This document shows, piece by piece, positions 1 through 12,035 of a stretch of 64,000 bases of DNA. Both the position numbers and the translations under genes were made by a program. The notes under the pieces are model-generated. The model was given only the letters and a program-made list of their open reading frames with translations, had not been told where the DNA came from and ran no database searches. This DNA is from Eonycteris spelaea (Eukaryota > Chordata > Mammalia > Chiroptera > Pteropodidae), in NCBI GenBank assembly GCA_003508835.1, contig PUFA01000165.1:186001-250000 (forward strand), written 5' to 3'. The first letter of the stretch is position 1; every line of letters begins with the position of its first letter.

Positions 1-479
1 AGAAATTTTATAATTTTATGTTTATGTTGTAGAGAACACTTTGTCTGACTTAACTGGAATCTGTCGTCATTTCTCCTGTCATTTTTACCTCTGGCCACAA
101 AATGTTTGAGGATCAAATATGTCTTTAGAACACAGCAGTTTTCTGTTAGTAGAGACATTAGAGACTACTTTCTGAAAAAATACGCTCATGAGATCCAGAG
201 CTCCCACTTGCTTAGACCCTGTGCAGCTTTTGTTAATGCTTATGCTGTCTGGAATATAATACTAATTGTGATAGAATGTAAGGATTTACCACTTTGCACT
301 ACTGAGAAGTTAGAGTATTTTATTTCTTCCCTAGCTGGCATATAATGGTCCTCTTTGAATACAGTGCTTAGGAATGTATAATAGTCTAAAGAACATTTGT
401 TCCTAAAAACTTCTGAACCCTTAAGGACTCAGTAAAGTATGGGGGCTAATCAGAAAAACTTAGCCTGAAGAGAAGCACT

Positions 480-1360
480 CTGGTGGCAGCTTCAAAAGCT
501 GGAGCAATTTGAGCAACAAAATTAAATAATGGTAGCACTGGATCTAACCCATAGGATAAAATAAATGCCCATGAATTTATACTAAAATAATTGAGTAAAT
601 AAATGGTAGAGAAGAGACAGCTCTTAACCTACAGAAGAATTCCAGTTAATAAATATAGAAGGGAGAGGGAATTAAATAAAATCACCATTAGACCAAAGCA
701 CAACAAACAAAAAACAATAGTAATTTTTGCAGAATCCACATGTGGATGCTGAAGTTAGTGGGCGAAAATTTTGAGAAGAAACAGCATGTTTGTACATATA
801 GTATCAAAATATCACTTCTAAGGTAGTTAAAGATAGTAACCTTAAAATGGAGAAACATGATAGATAGCACCTTAGCCAAGTGATCATAGTTAACATCACC
901 AGTAATAGGATATAGAAACATAAACCCCTCGGTATTATGCATCCAGAAAGACACACATCTTTGCTGTGATGTTGTCAAAATGTATAACCTCATTCTGACT
1001 CTAAGAAAACAATTAGACAAACCCAAATTGAGAGACATTTCTACGAAATAACTGACCCATACTCTTCAAAAGTGTCAAGGCCATCAAAAACAGAGACTAA
1101 GGGGCTATTGGAGATAGGAGACAGATTACAATAGAATGCAATGTGGGAATCTAAATACAATGTGAAACAGAAAAAGGAACATTAGTAGTAAAACTTGTGA
1201 GAAACAAAGAAAGTGTCCAGTTAAGTATTCTACCGGTGTTAATTCTCTGGTTTTGGTAATTATACTGTTTATATGAGATATGAGAAGCTGTATGAAGGGT
1301 ATACAGGAACTGTACTATTTTTGCAACTCTCAAATCAGTTCAAAATGAAAAATTTAAACT
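480..1360 (+). mobile_element. Ancient L1 3' end (L1M-type)
   Basis: This stretch follows the remembered 3' region of old mammalian L1 elements. Shared landmarks are the 'aaaagctggagcaatttgag' start, a 'gctgtgatgttgtcaaaatg' segment and the terminal 'ctatttttgcaact' run before an A-rich end. It is 5'-truncated and has no ORF of note. Sense orientation matches RYBP. Confidence 0.65.
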
Positions 1361-2989
1361 TCAGACTTCTGAAAAAGCATTTGAAAAATGTGTTTTATCT
1401 TTTCAAGTTAGTGAATGAGACTTTCAGCAAATCTTTGAAAACAGTGCACTTGTAGTAGTTTATATTTAGTTTAAGAGGAAAGAAGTCCTTTCCAAATAAA
1501 GACATTTCAAAGTCATTTATAGAACATAAAGGATCCTTACCTTTATTGGAAACTTATTACAAGGCTGCCAATGGGCTTATTCTGATGCCAAAGGCAGATG
1601 ATTAATTTGGAGTGGAATACCAACTGGAAAACTTTCTGTATGAGAATGATGGCAGATTTGCTTGTATGTACTATACCATCCTCCCAGTTCATTCAAATAT
1701 CCCTTTTTATAAGCTGTGGATTTAGGTAAAGGTAAATCTTTGTAATTGGAAAGCCTGCTGGTAGTGTGAGAATCCCACTTGATGCCACAGTACTTATTCT
1801 TGTGATAATGTGGTTTCTCTCAGGTTAAGGTAGCACACATTAATTGTGCCATGTTTTGAGAGCCAATTGTTAACTATCCATAAATCTCATTTACTTTGGT
1901 GGAGAAACAAAAGATTAAGAAGTAATTCATGAAGGACTTAGACTTGAATTCCTTAGAATTTGTCCTACTTCCTTGACTCTAGATAGCTAAAAATATAGGC
2001 ACTGTAGAACAGAGTGTTAAAGTCTGCTTTTTTTTTTACACCTATATGGTTTTAAGTGTACGTGGAATATATTAAAGTTGTTGGGATATTTGAGGTAGAA
2101 GAACAGGTGAAAGGTTAAGGGCCATGGGTGTAATCTAGTGAAGGAATGAGGAAAACACCTCCTTGATTGGCAGATTCAGAGACCTACTTTCAGCCTTCAT
2201 TTGCTACAGCTTTTAATATTATTAATATTTTTTTCCTGGCAACTTTTTGTCGCTCTCTTTTGAATAGTGTATCACTCTCCTTTGTTTCCCTCACTTTCAT
2301 TGGTTTCAGTTTGTTTCCCTTCTCAAGGTTCATCAGATGAGCAGTATGGATTAATGGACAGCATAAACTTGTGTTAAACTGTACTTGCTCTAGCCTTTTT
2401 TGGGGGGAGGGGGGTCTTTGGACCATTGGGCTTTGATTCTTTCAATAACTTCAAAAAGTTCTGAGAATATGGAGATGATGTATGTAGAAGACTCGAAGCA
2501 TTTTAATTTCTGTTTATTTTCTTCTTTCCCTCTTTTAAACCAGGAGCCGTTTATCTCTGGGGTAGATATTTATATTCATTAAGAACCTCCTACGTCCTAG
2601 GCTTTTTGCTACAGAATGGCAGTATAAAAGATGAGTGATACAAAGTCCCTCAGTTCTGAGGCCCAGAGAGACTGTTAAATACAGCATTATAATGCAGTGT
2701 TATGTTACATGCTGATGGAGCATCTGCTGTCTGCACCGTATTATGTAGAGGACATACATTTTTGCAGCAGCATTAACAGTGCTTTCAGGAAACAATTATT
2801 TTGAAGCAGATTTGGGGAGTATTGCATAAAATTTAAAGGTCAGTACTGCTTCAGAAATGTTCCTAATATAGTAGGGAGGGAGATAAGTAGGGTCATATTG
2901 TCATGTAGAACATGGAGTGGTAGAGGTATGTCAAGGTGATGTGGGAACCCAGAAAATCTGGACGCAGACTTATTTGACAGAAGAAATTG

Positions 2990-3480
2990 GGAAAACAGTG
3001 GCGTTTGAGCTGATTTAAAGTAGGTGTAGGTTTTGCAGGTGACATATGGGGTAGGACATTTCAGAAGCTAAGGGATCAGCAGATAAGCAAGTGGTAAAAA
3101 GTATCTTCTGAACCTATAAAGTCCTGTGTGGCTTGAATTAGAACTGAGAAGCAACCTGGGATAGTGGTGAATGGAGAAAAGACAAGCTGGTGAGGAATGT
3201 TGGAACTAAATTGTGAGGAGCCCCACATACCAAGGTAGAGTTACGGTTTACTTCTTCTGTAAGCCACAGGTGGTGGCAGAGGTTTTAAGCAGAGAAATAG
3301 GCAGTTATACTTTCTTTTTTGGACCTTTGATGTCAGTAGTGTCCTGTAAGATAACTAGAGGGAAAACGAAAAATGACCAGATAGGACATTGTGTGTGGAG
3401 GAAGATGCGTAGGTCCTGAACTAGAATGGAAAAAGACAGTGAATATGTAGAAGTAGCAATAGAACAGATTTGAAACTTTT
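2990..3480 (-). mobile_element. L2-like remnant
   Basis: The wording ('gtttgagctgatttaaag', then a purine-rich run through 'gcagaggttttaagcagag') follows the antisense of the L2 LINE 3' half, strongly diverged. Boundaries are uncertain. Confidence 0.4.
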
Positions 3481-4858
3481 TTAATGAGGTAGGTGGACAG
3501 TGTTCTGAGGTCCTAGTGGCATGTGAAGAATGAGGAAAAGGAGAGAGAATATACCAGACTATTCCCAGGAAGGTGTTCTGAACTTGGTAGTCATAAATAT
3601 TTGACACTGAAAATGTTAAACAGTACCCATTATTATACATTCATTTGACATTTCACCACACTTACTTGCTAGGAAAGTTCTTTTGAGAATTTTGCATAGG
3701 TAAGAAAAGTACTCATAAGTAGGGGCTGCTCAGAATTAACATTTCATATAGAAATGTTTGCTAATGCAGTGACCTAAACACCACCTTCTTTGGTCCTTTA
3801 GAATTATGAGTACAGTCTAGAAATAACTGGTTATCAGAATTTTTCCACAGATGTTTTCTTCAGCTAAAGTGGATTTTGATACTTGCATGACTTATTTCCT
3901 AGGCACCAAGATAAGGTACATATTTGGACCTGTTAGAATATCATATGTGACTATTGACAGTGATCTCGAATTTTTCTCATTTACTCAAGTTTCTGTACTT
4001 ATTCAAATAATTCTAATGATTTTCTGGTTATTCTGAGAAGTGTTTCATCCATGTGTAACAAATATCAACATTCAATTAAAAGACGTTATTTAAATTGATA
4101 TATGAATTCCCATCTTCAATTTATGTCACTGTCCCCTGCTGCTCCAGCAAAACAAAAATGTATTTCCTGAGTTGAAGGAATTTTCAAACTCAGTGCTAGT
4201 GTCTTAGCTGACACTTAGGTGGTTTCAGAGTCTTCACCTTCATTCACATCTAATTCAACCATTTGAAGTAATAAGACGCTCAAAATTTTTTTTCACTTAC
4301 TGGACCTAAAAGACCTGAAATGATTAATGTGAAATGTCTGCAGTGTAGATGATATTAACCATTAGAGTTGTAATTGTGTAGAGATCAAATAGCCTCAAGC
4401 ATCCGTTGGTGATTGAACTGGTCTCATGGTATTATACACAGAGATTTTGCTTTATACTTTTATCTTGGGGTTTCCCCCTAGAATAGGTACTCCACAGTAA
4501 AATAATGTTTCTTAGATCTAAGGAACTGATAACGTTCTTTACCGAAAGCATGATGCTTAGCTATATATAGAATAACTAAAGACATCATGCTTATTAAATG
4601 TAAATGTTATACCTCATGGTGGGTAAATTTATGTGCTATGTAGTATAGACCTTTATTTTTTAAAAAACAGCATCAGCATATTCAGAATTCTGGGGATTAT
4701 TCTTCCTAAATCCTTATTAGAATGATGAACACATTACAGATGTTTTTGGCAGATACCTTTTGATAAAATTTTAGTAGACGTGTCCCCCCCCCCCTTTCCC
4801 GGGCTTCCTTCCCATATTTGTAAATATTTCCATCCCCTTACATTCTTGTGTAGACCAA

Positions 4859-5052
4859 CAGTTCTCAACTGGCAGGGATTTTTTTCTCAGGGAACACTTG
4901 ACAGAAATTTTTGCCTGTCAAAACTTGGGGATAGTTGTGCTGCTGAGTAGAGGCCAGAGATGCCACTAAACATTCTACAATGCACAAGCACAATCCCAAC
5001 AGAAAGATTATGAAATAATCAAAATATCGACATTGCCATGGTTAAGAAACCA
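4859..5052. mobile_element. hAT-Charlie non-autonomous DNA transposon (MER20-like)
   Basis: It starts 'cagttctcaactggcagg', contains 'gccagagatgccactaaac' and 'ctacaatgcacaa', and ends 'catggttaagaaac'. The ends are imperfect inverted repeats. Length near 195 bp fits the roughly 220-bp family. Long inactive. Confidence 0.6.
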
Positions 5053-6876
5053 TGCATTCAACATCCTGAGTTAATGATGGGCTTTAAGAAAAGTTTTGAT
5101 TAACAGTGATATAGGAGACCTATTATAACATAATTTGACCATGAACTTAGTTGTTTGTTAGGACCATTATTTTCTAGTATGCACATTTTTGTTTTAAGGA
5201 TTAGATTGGAGGAACCCTTAAAGATTACCGTAATTTAGTTGAACTCTTTAATTTTACAGGTGAGGAAAAAACAAGACCAGAAGAGGGCAAATGATTTGTT
5301 AGACACCTTCGATTTCTTTGAAATAGCCTTTTTTTCTTTGAAGAATTACAAATTCTTTTGTGTGCTTTTTGTCAGTGCCCAGTTTTGTGACATAAACTGT
5401 AATTTCAAAATGGTTAAATGCATTTTAAGTGGGATCTTTGACAGCTATTAAGTAATTTGCAGCGCATATTGGATTGCTTTAGTAGTGTTTCTTGGAGAAA
5501 GACCTGATTCATTATCAGGTTTATTTGCATCTGAAGATATATGGTTTGCTTAGAGATTTGTAGTTTCTATGATTCCTTTTAAATCATTGATTTGATTTAT
5601 AAGGTAATTTTGTGTCTTTTGGGGAAGAAGGAAAAGTCATATCAAAGTCACTAACCCAACAGTATAGTTCGTGGAGTGTGCCTCATGAATGAATGTTTAT
5701 TCCTGTTTTAAAAAAAGGGACTAATCAAATTACAGCATAAACTGCAGACTTGCCTGTGCCTTAGAAACAAGTACTCTGTTATCGTTATTAAATATTGAAT
5801 ACAAGTGTCTTGAGTTAAAGGAACCTTGGAGAGGTCACTTACTCTAATTTTTTTTTTTTTTTTAAACCGGTGAGGAGACTGAAGTTCAGCATGTAACTCA
5901 TCCAAGACCATGGAGCTAGGCTCTAAATAAATACAGAAAATGAAGGTGAATTATTTATTCACCTAAGTCCTGTGATCCATCTTGTGCGGCAGAGAGCACC
6001 CCATAAAACATAAAGGACTTTCACCTGGGCTCTGGGCCATGGGAGTCTATTGTGTCATATCTTATCAGCTCCTTAGAAAATTAACACATCCAGCATAAAC
6101 AGCATCCTGCCTCAGCATATAGTAGACACCAGGAAAAGTCTGTTTAATGAATTTGGAAACATAAGCCAGAATGTCAAAGGTAAAACAGAGGAGATGAGAA
6201 GGTGCAAGGAATATTACATCTCTGCTCCTTTTACCTGAACTGGGTTTGCGAAGCAGGAAGTGTGACCTGCAGAGTAGGGATCAGAGGCCTAAAAGGGCTT
6301 TTCCTCCTCTTAAAGGAGGCAATTGAAGAAAGGTGTCTCTCTACCACGCCTACCTATAGTTGCAGTATCAGCAGCTACTGTGATACTAACACTGCCTCAA
6401 GTTTGCCAGTGAGCCTGAAATACTACTCAGACTAAATCCTCAGCAAGTGTGTTTTGCTTGTGGAGGATTTGGTCTCAGTAGTATCTTGGTCAGTGAGCTT
6501 GATTTTGGAGAAATGCTTTGGGAGCTCTAAAGGGAAAATTTATTATGGGACATTTACTTAAAATATTTGAATGACCACAATAGGTACCACAGGTGAGAGG
6601 AAATAGAAGGAAGCGAGATCTATAGTTATGGCTAAAATTCTTAAAGCCTACTTCTTGGAAGTCGTTCTGGTATTTAGTAAGTTTAAAACTTTATCTTCAA
6701 AGTGTTTTCTTAATCTGCAATCAGAGGTGATACTGCATTTCGTGTTTCCATTTTGAAGTTTTGCTGAGAAAGAATTTAAGCTTGGGTTGTTTTAGAAGTT
6801 TCCTTTTGAAGAAAGTCTCTTTGCCTGTGATGAAGCAAACTTGCACAGTAAAATATTTAGCATGTTCTTAGGGTAG

Positions 6877-7194
6877 CAGTTCTCAAGCTTTTTGGTCAGA
6901 GGATTTCAGATACACTTGAAAATTATTTTGGACCCCAAGGAACTTTTGCTTATGTTGGCTTATATCTATAGAAACTTCCACACGAGAAATGGTTAAAACA
7001 CAAAAATATACAAACATACATTTCATTAGCTATCAGAGCAGTGGTGTCACATGTCATGTAGTCTTTGGAAAGTGAAAATTTTATTAATGTCTTAGAAAAG
7101 AAAATTATTATGGCAATAGTGGCCTTGTAGACCCTTCTTGAAAGGGTTTTGAGGACCGCTGGAAGTTTCTGGACCATACTTTAACAACCGCTGG
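6877..7194. mobile_element. hAT-Charlie (MER1 group) DNA transposon remnant
   Basis: The left end 'cagttctcaagctttttgg' and right end 'actttaacaaccgctgg' are imperfect inverted repeats of each other. Between them the text (about 'ttggaccccaaggaactttt') follows a Charlie-type non-autonomous element. Confidence 0.6.
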
Positions 7195-7854
7195 TCTAAG
7201 ATATCTCTTGGCTGCCAGGTTGGCTTAGATAGTAGGTGTTTCATTTTCGAGAATCTAAACCATTTGTAGCTCTTTTTACTGAGTTGCAGAAAAGTTATAA
7301 TGCCTATACTTTACTTAGTGGTGCTCAATTTTATGTTAAATAAGTGTGTTTTCAAGGCATAAGAGACCTTTGAATGTTCAAAATGACAATTTGAATCTAG
7401 AGGAGAGCATTTAAAGTTCTGTTTTTTAAGTTAAAAATGTTTATGTTCTGTTAGAGCCAGTTCCTAAACAAGTTCTCTCTGGTGTGTAGTGCCACGTATA
7501 TTGTGCAATCGAAGCCCTGTGGCCTCCTAAAGGCATCTTAGTTTTAAACAAATATCTGCAAAACCGTATCTCTCTGAAATATGCAGAAAAATTGGCAGCT
7601 ATAGCAAGGAGTATCCTTAGTGCTACTATTGTTGCTGCGTGTCATAATTAACTGTAGGGTGCTAACATATGTGAAGGTTTTATGTCTCTAGAACCATTTC
7701 CTGGGGGAAGACTTGCCAGTTTCTTTCCTTTATAAATCTTTGCATTTATCTCCCAGTAGCTCAGGAGGGATGGTAGACACATCTACAGTTGGAAAAGCAG
7801 TGCTTTGAAATATACCTATTATTTATAAAGGGAATTATTGAATTATTTTGTTGA

Positions 7855-8005
7855 ACATCTGTATGTTCTATGTACATATACTATGACAAGAGCTAAGTGA
7901 ACTTTCACCTCACTTAATCTTGACTTCAGCCCTTTTAAGTAGGTGTGACCCCATTCCCATTTTGAGTAATTTACCTGAGCTCAGTAGCAGGACCTAGATA
8001 AAAGT
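7855..8005 (-). repeat. MIR SINE remnant
   Basis: Antisense MIR core: a decayed 'cacttaatcttgac' (from tcatttaatcctcac), then 'cccattcccattttgag' and 'gacctagataaaagtcc'. Heavily diverged. Confidence 0.45.
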
Positions 8006-8194
8006 CCAAAGGAAGTCCATATCCTCTTTATCGTTTGTGAAGATGACAGAAGGAAAGATATGTGGGAGAAAGGGGGTGGCTTGGTTTTATTTTTGTTTGT
8101 TTTTAATTTCATCATTAGAGTCAGATTGGAGGGGAAATTTTAGTTTTCTATTACTGAGCTGAGTGATTCTCCTGAAAAGTCTCCAGGACAGAGT

Positions 8195-8288
8195 TTGCAT
8201 TCTAGGTTACTCTTTCCCACAAGTATACATCTTTGAATGTATACTTTTTTGAATGTATACTTGTGGGAAAGAATAACCTAGAATGCAA
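8195..8288. repeat. Near-perfect 36-bp inverted repeat (hairpin)
   Basis: The left arm (8195..8230) and right arm (8253..8288) are reverse complements over 36 nt with one mismatch (C at 8210 where perfect pairing needs T). They are separated by 22 nt. The spacer contains a further copy of 'gaatgtatac', which is also a direct repeat of the start of the right-arm side. The RNA from the RYBP strand would fold into a long stable stem. No poly-A or transposon ends are apparent. The simplest origin is a templated inverted duplication. Confidence 0.93.
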
Positions 8289-11200
8289 GCTAAGACTGCT
8301 TCAGGTCACCCAAGTCATTCTAGAAAAGTTAAGTGACAGTTCACTTTTTAATTATCCATATTATAATGATGGTTGGCTTTAGTGAGAGTCACTAGGTCAT
8401 ACAGGTTCCTTATTACCCTGATATAGCATGGTCTGATAGTGTGGCAAGAACAGGTTTGAGGGAGGCCATGCGTACTAATCTTTCTAGAGCAAAGCCAGCT
8501 AGGTCTGAGTAATGTTGACATGGGCCTGAATTACAGCAAGCTAAAAGGACACAGTAGTTGGGACTAACAACTAGCACCACAAAGTCTTATGTATCCTGCA
8601 TCAGGGAAGAATTAGGTTGGAGCTGTTGTGTGGTTTCATCTTCCCATAGCTGAACAGATGAATATTTGTCCAGTGTTGTTAAGATTATCAGTTCTTGAAA
8701 ATAATAGCAAAGAAAGCATTTACTTAGAAACTCACTGGGAATTTACTTCTAAATCATATTATCTACTTGTTTCCTCACCTGTTGTTCTTCATTGGGCTGG
8801 TTGATCACATTAGTGAATCTTAGTAATACTGTGAACAAATTTTAAAAGATACAGAAAATTTAAGATATTCAAACCTTATATTAAAAAAACTCAGCCTAGC
8901 CTGGTATAGCTGAAAAAATACCAAGACTAATAGTTTGGAGATTCTGATTCTCTTGGTGAGTGGTTGTTAAGCCTCTCCCTTTTTTAGTGGCTGTCTAACT
9001 TATATTTTCAAATTGTTGATAAATTAAAAGCGTTGTCGCTTAAAAGAAAGTAGAGGAGAAAGCCCTAAAGGTAGCCTTTTCACTTTAAGTTCATTAATAA
9101 ATATATATTTTCTAGATTTAAAACAAAGTCTGATATCTCCTTTTAAGGTCTCAAGGTCATTGACATTGGAGCTGGAACCCTAACTCAGTGTTCTACTCCA
9201 GCATTTCTCCTGAGCTTTCTGGTGTTTTTTAAAAAATAGAATGGGTTGGGAGTGATAGGTAAAATGAATAGAAAACAAGTTGTTCTCGTAGGGCCTCTTT
9301 ACTACATTAGTCATCAAAACCAGAGGACATTTGTGTTTAGGGGACAATGTTGTTGGGATAGACAAAACTCTGATGCTTAACACTTAAATTGCCTTGGAGG
9401 TAAATTCAGGCATTACTGAATTTAAAAAAGGATGTGTTCCACAAAAGCGTTTGGAATTTGATTGTTTACAACTTGGAATGTATTACTGGATGCAGGCTAA
9501 TCCAAAGATCAGATTTACCAAATACCCCATTGTGGCTTAACAAGGTACTTTTGCAAAGAAAAAAATTGTGCCGTTTATAAAGCATTTTTGACACATGGGG
9601 CCTACCCAGTCCCCTGAAGTTGCATTTACTATTATTCCCATTTCATTTTTAAAATATTTCAGTAAGCATGTGTTCTTGAGAAATGACCATCCATGCACAG
9701 AGTACTTTGCAGTGTTCCCAGCTGGTATGTTTTGGGTCATCAGTAAGTAATACAAAAGTCTAGTCATTGTTGGTGGGGGTAAAGTCTGTCCTAGCTGGCC
9801 CAGTGCACATGTATAGGATGACCTTTTGAGTGTAGGGACAGGAAAACAGGTCCAATGGAGAGGCTCTTTTTAATTACAGTACCATGATGTCTATCATTAA
9901 GAACCCTGTGCTCCTGATAGAGGTGATCTAAATGGAAAGGCTTTCTCAGAGTTGTTAAATCTTTGAATTTACTAGTTCTTCAACTAACAGATTGCCAAGG
10001 CAAGAAAGAGACTGTGGGGATATAAAGACAGTGTCCAAAAGCTCAAGGGCAATGAGTGAATGCTGACTTTAAGACATATTTTGTAAGTTGTAATGTACCT
10101 TTTTTTTCTTTAATGGACAAGTTGATTATCTGATTTCAGAACCTTCGGGGTATTGTAATTGAAAAGTGAAACACCAGATGGAATTCCATTCGGGGCAGAA
10201 TGCACAAATGATAGTTTTAGAAGAGATTTCAACATAAAATGTAGGGATACCTCTTGATCTTTGTTGCCTGAATCACAGAACATGGCTTTGCATTTCTGCT
10301 TGTTGTGATAGCTGACATGTAAAGAAGTACATGAGAAATGTAAGATCTCAAGTTCCCCTGAATACACAAGTGAAAAAGGGAAAAGGTATATGGGAGAAAT
10401 ATACCCTTTCCTAAAAAACATGGTTTGCCTATGTTTTCCCAAAATGGCACCAGTACACATCAAAACAATCCTGTAAGATATAAGATACGTTGTTTTGTGC
10501 TCTCACTTGTGTTCATTTATTTATGTATGCTTGAACTCTGGAAATTTTCCTTTTCAAAAATTAAAATGTCTCTAGATAAAAATTTGCTTTACTTTTTATG
10601 GAAAGGACTCCTTTCTGAAATATTAGCTGCTTAAATACAAATATACATTTTTCTTAAAGACAGGTCTAGCATTGAAATTTCACAGCAGATTTTCATTTGT
10701 AAACTATTGAAATACAATAGAGATATAAAATAATTTTAAGACAGCTTTTTTTCCCCCATAAAAATATATAGTCTTGAAAAGATACAAAAACTTGTTTGGT
10801 GCCATACTTACTTATAAAGGAAACCTGGCCCCCTATTTACTACATACATAGCATTTCTGGTCAAATAGGGCTTTTTGTTTGTTGTTTTTGTTGGTGAGTA
10901 GTTGATTGGCTTTCATTGGAACCTTAGACACCAAAAGCTATAAGCCACACGCTGTCATCTAATGTTTTCCACTGTATTGTGAAGGCTGTTAATTGCTTAC
11001 TTAAGATTTGTTAGTTGGGCAACTTAGGTAATTGGGGGGAACCCAGACTCTCAGCTACCTATTAAAGAATTGATCCTTTGAAAGCTATTTAGTTTGTTGT
11101 GTGACACTCGAAGACTTCTTTGAGCAATGTGAATCTGTGGGAAGTAAGTATGTCTCACTAATCAGCAGTGTTAAATATTGTCATAAGGGTTCATTCCTTA

Positions 11201-11499
11201 CAGACAATATTCCAGAGGCAGTGGGAAACATTCTTTTTGACTCCTCCAGTCCTTTTCTCTTTCCTTAAGGACAACTCAATAGTTCTCGCCAGAGTGAGGA
11301 TGGTGAGGGTAATGGGACTGTCAGGAATTGTCTACAAAACTGTAGCCTGGGTTGACCCTGGGTTTTTCATCCCTCATACCATGTGCCTGAGTCACATTAC
11401 CCTCGTCCCCACCCCCATGCACATGTAAAACAGGTCTGTGCTCTTGAAAGGTGGAGAGCCTCATATGTGGTTACCGTCATAAGAGGAGTCCATGGAGAG

Positions 11500-11640
11500 T
11501 CCAGGTGGATCTGGGTTAAAAATCCCAGCTCAGGCACTTAAGTGTAATCCTTAGCTAAATTTCTTAATCTTTCTTCTTCTTGGTTTTCTTAATTTGTAAG
11601 ATGGACAACAATTTTTCCTCTAGAAGATGTGCTCAGTCTA
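11500..11640 (+). repeat. MIR SINE remnant
   Basis: Follows the MIR sense order: 'tctgggttaaaaatcccagctc', then a decayed 'cttagctaaatttcttaatc', then 'cttaatttgtaagatgg'. Confidence 0.5.
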
Positions 11641-11964
11641 GCTTCATGGTGTTTCTGTCCTGTAACAGCTGTGAAAAGGTGTCTGCTCGCTCCTTCAGGC
11701 TCACTTTGTAATATGTGATCTGAAGAAGGTGGCATGGCCTCACAGGAGTGAAGAGGGTGTCACTTTAATACTGGAGACTGGCCCTTCCCATGCTTTCACA
11801 TGCAGTCAGAGTATATTAGCTTAGAAATGAGGAGAGGGCAGATGGCAAGAGCTGCCAGACAGTTCTGATAGGATAGCACCTTCATTGTAAGAACAAGAGG
11901 TCTTGGAGGTCTCATACTGATGGCCAGCCCTTCTAGTTTTCTTTACCCTCCCCTTCCAAAACTT

Positions 11965-12035
11965 TTGCACTGCTTTTTGAACCAATGAGTATTGGGTATG
12001 CACTTTGTTCAGAAATGGTGTGCCTTTTGAAAATT
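11965..12035 (+). repeat. Copy A of an unnamed ~72-bp repeat shared with the RYBP 3'UTR
   Basis: Roughly 85 % alike by eye to 18554..18625, in the same orientation, with unrelated flanks on both sides. Shared blocks include 'ttgcactgctttttgaacca' and 'tatgcactttgttcagaaa'. A shorter third match ('gagtattggt', then 'gtatgcactttgtt') is at 13637..13665. I do not recognise the family. Confidence 0.75.
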
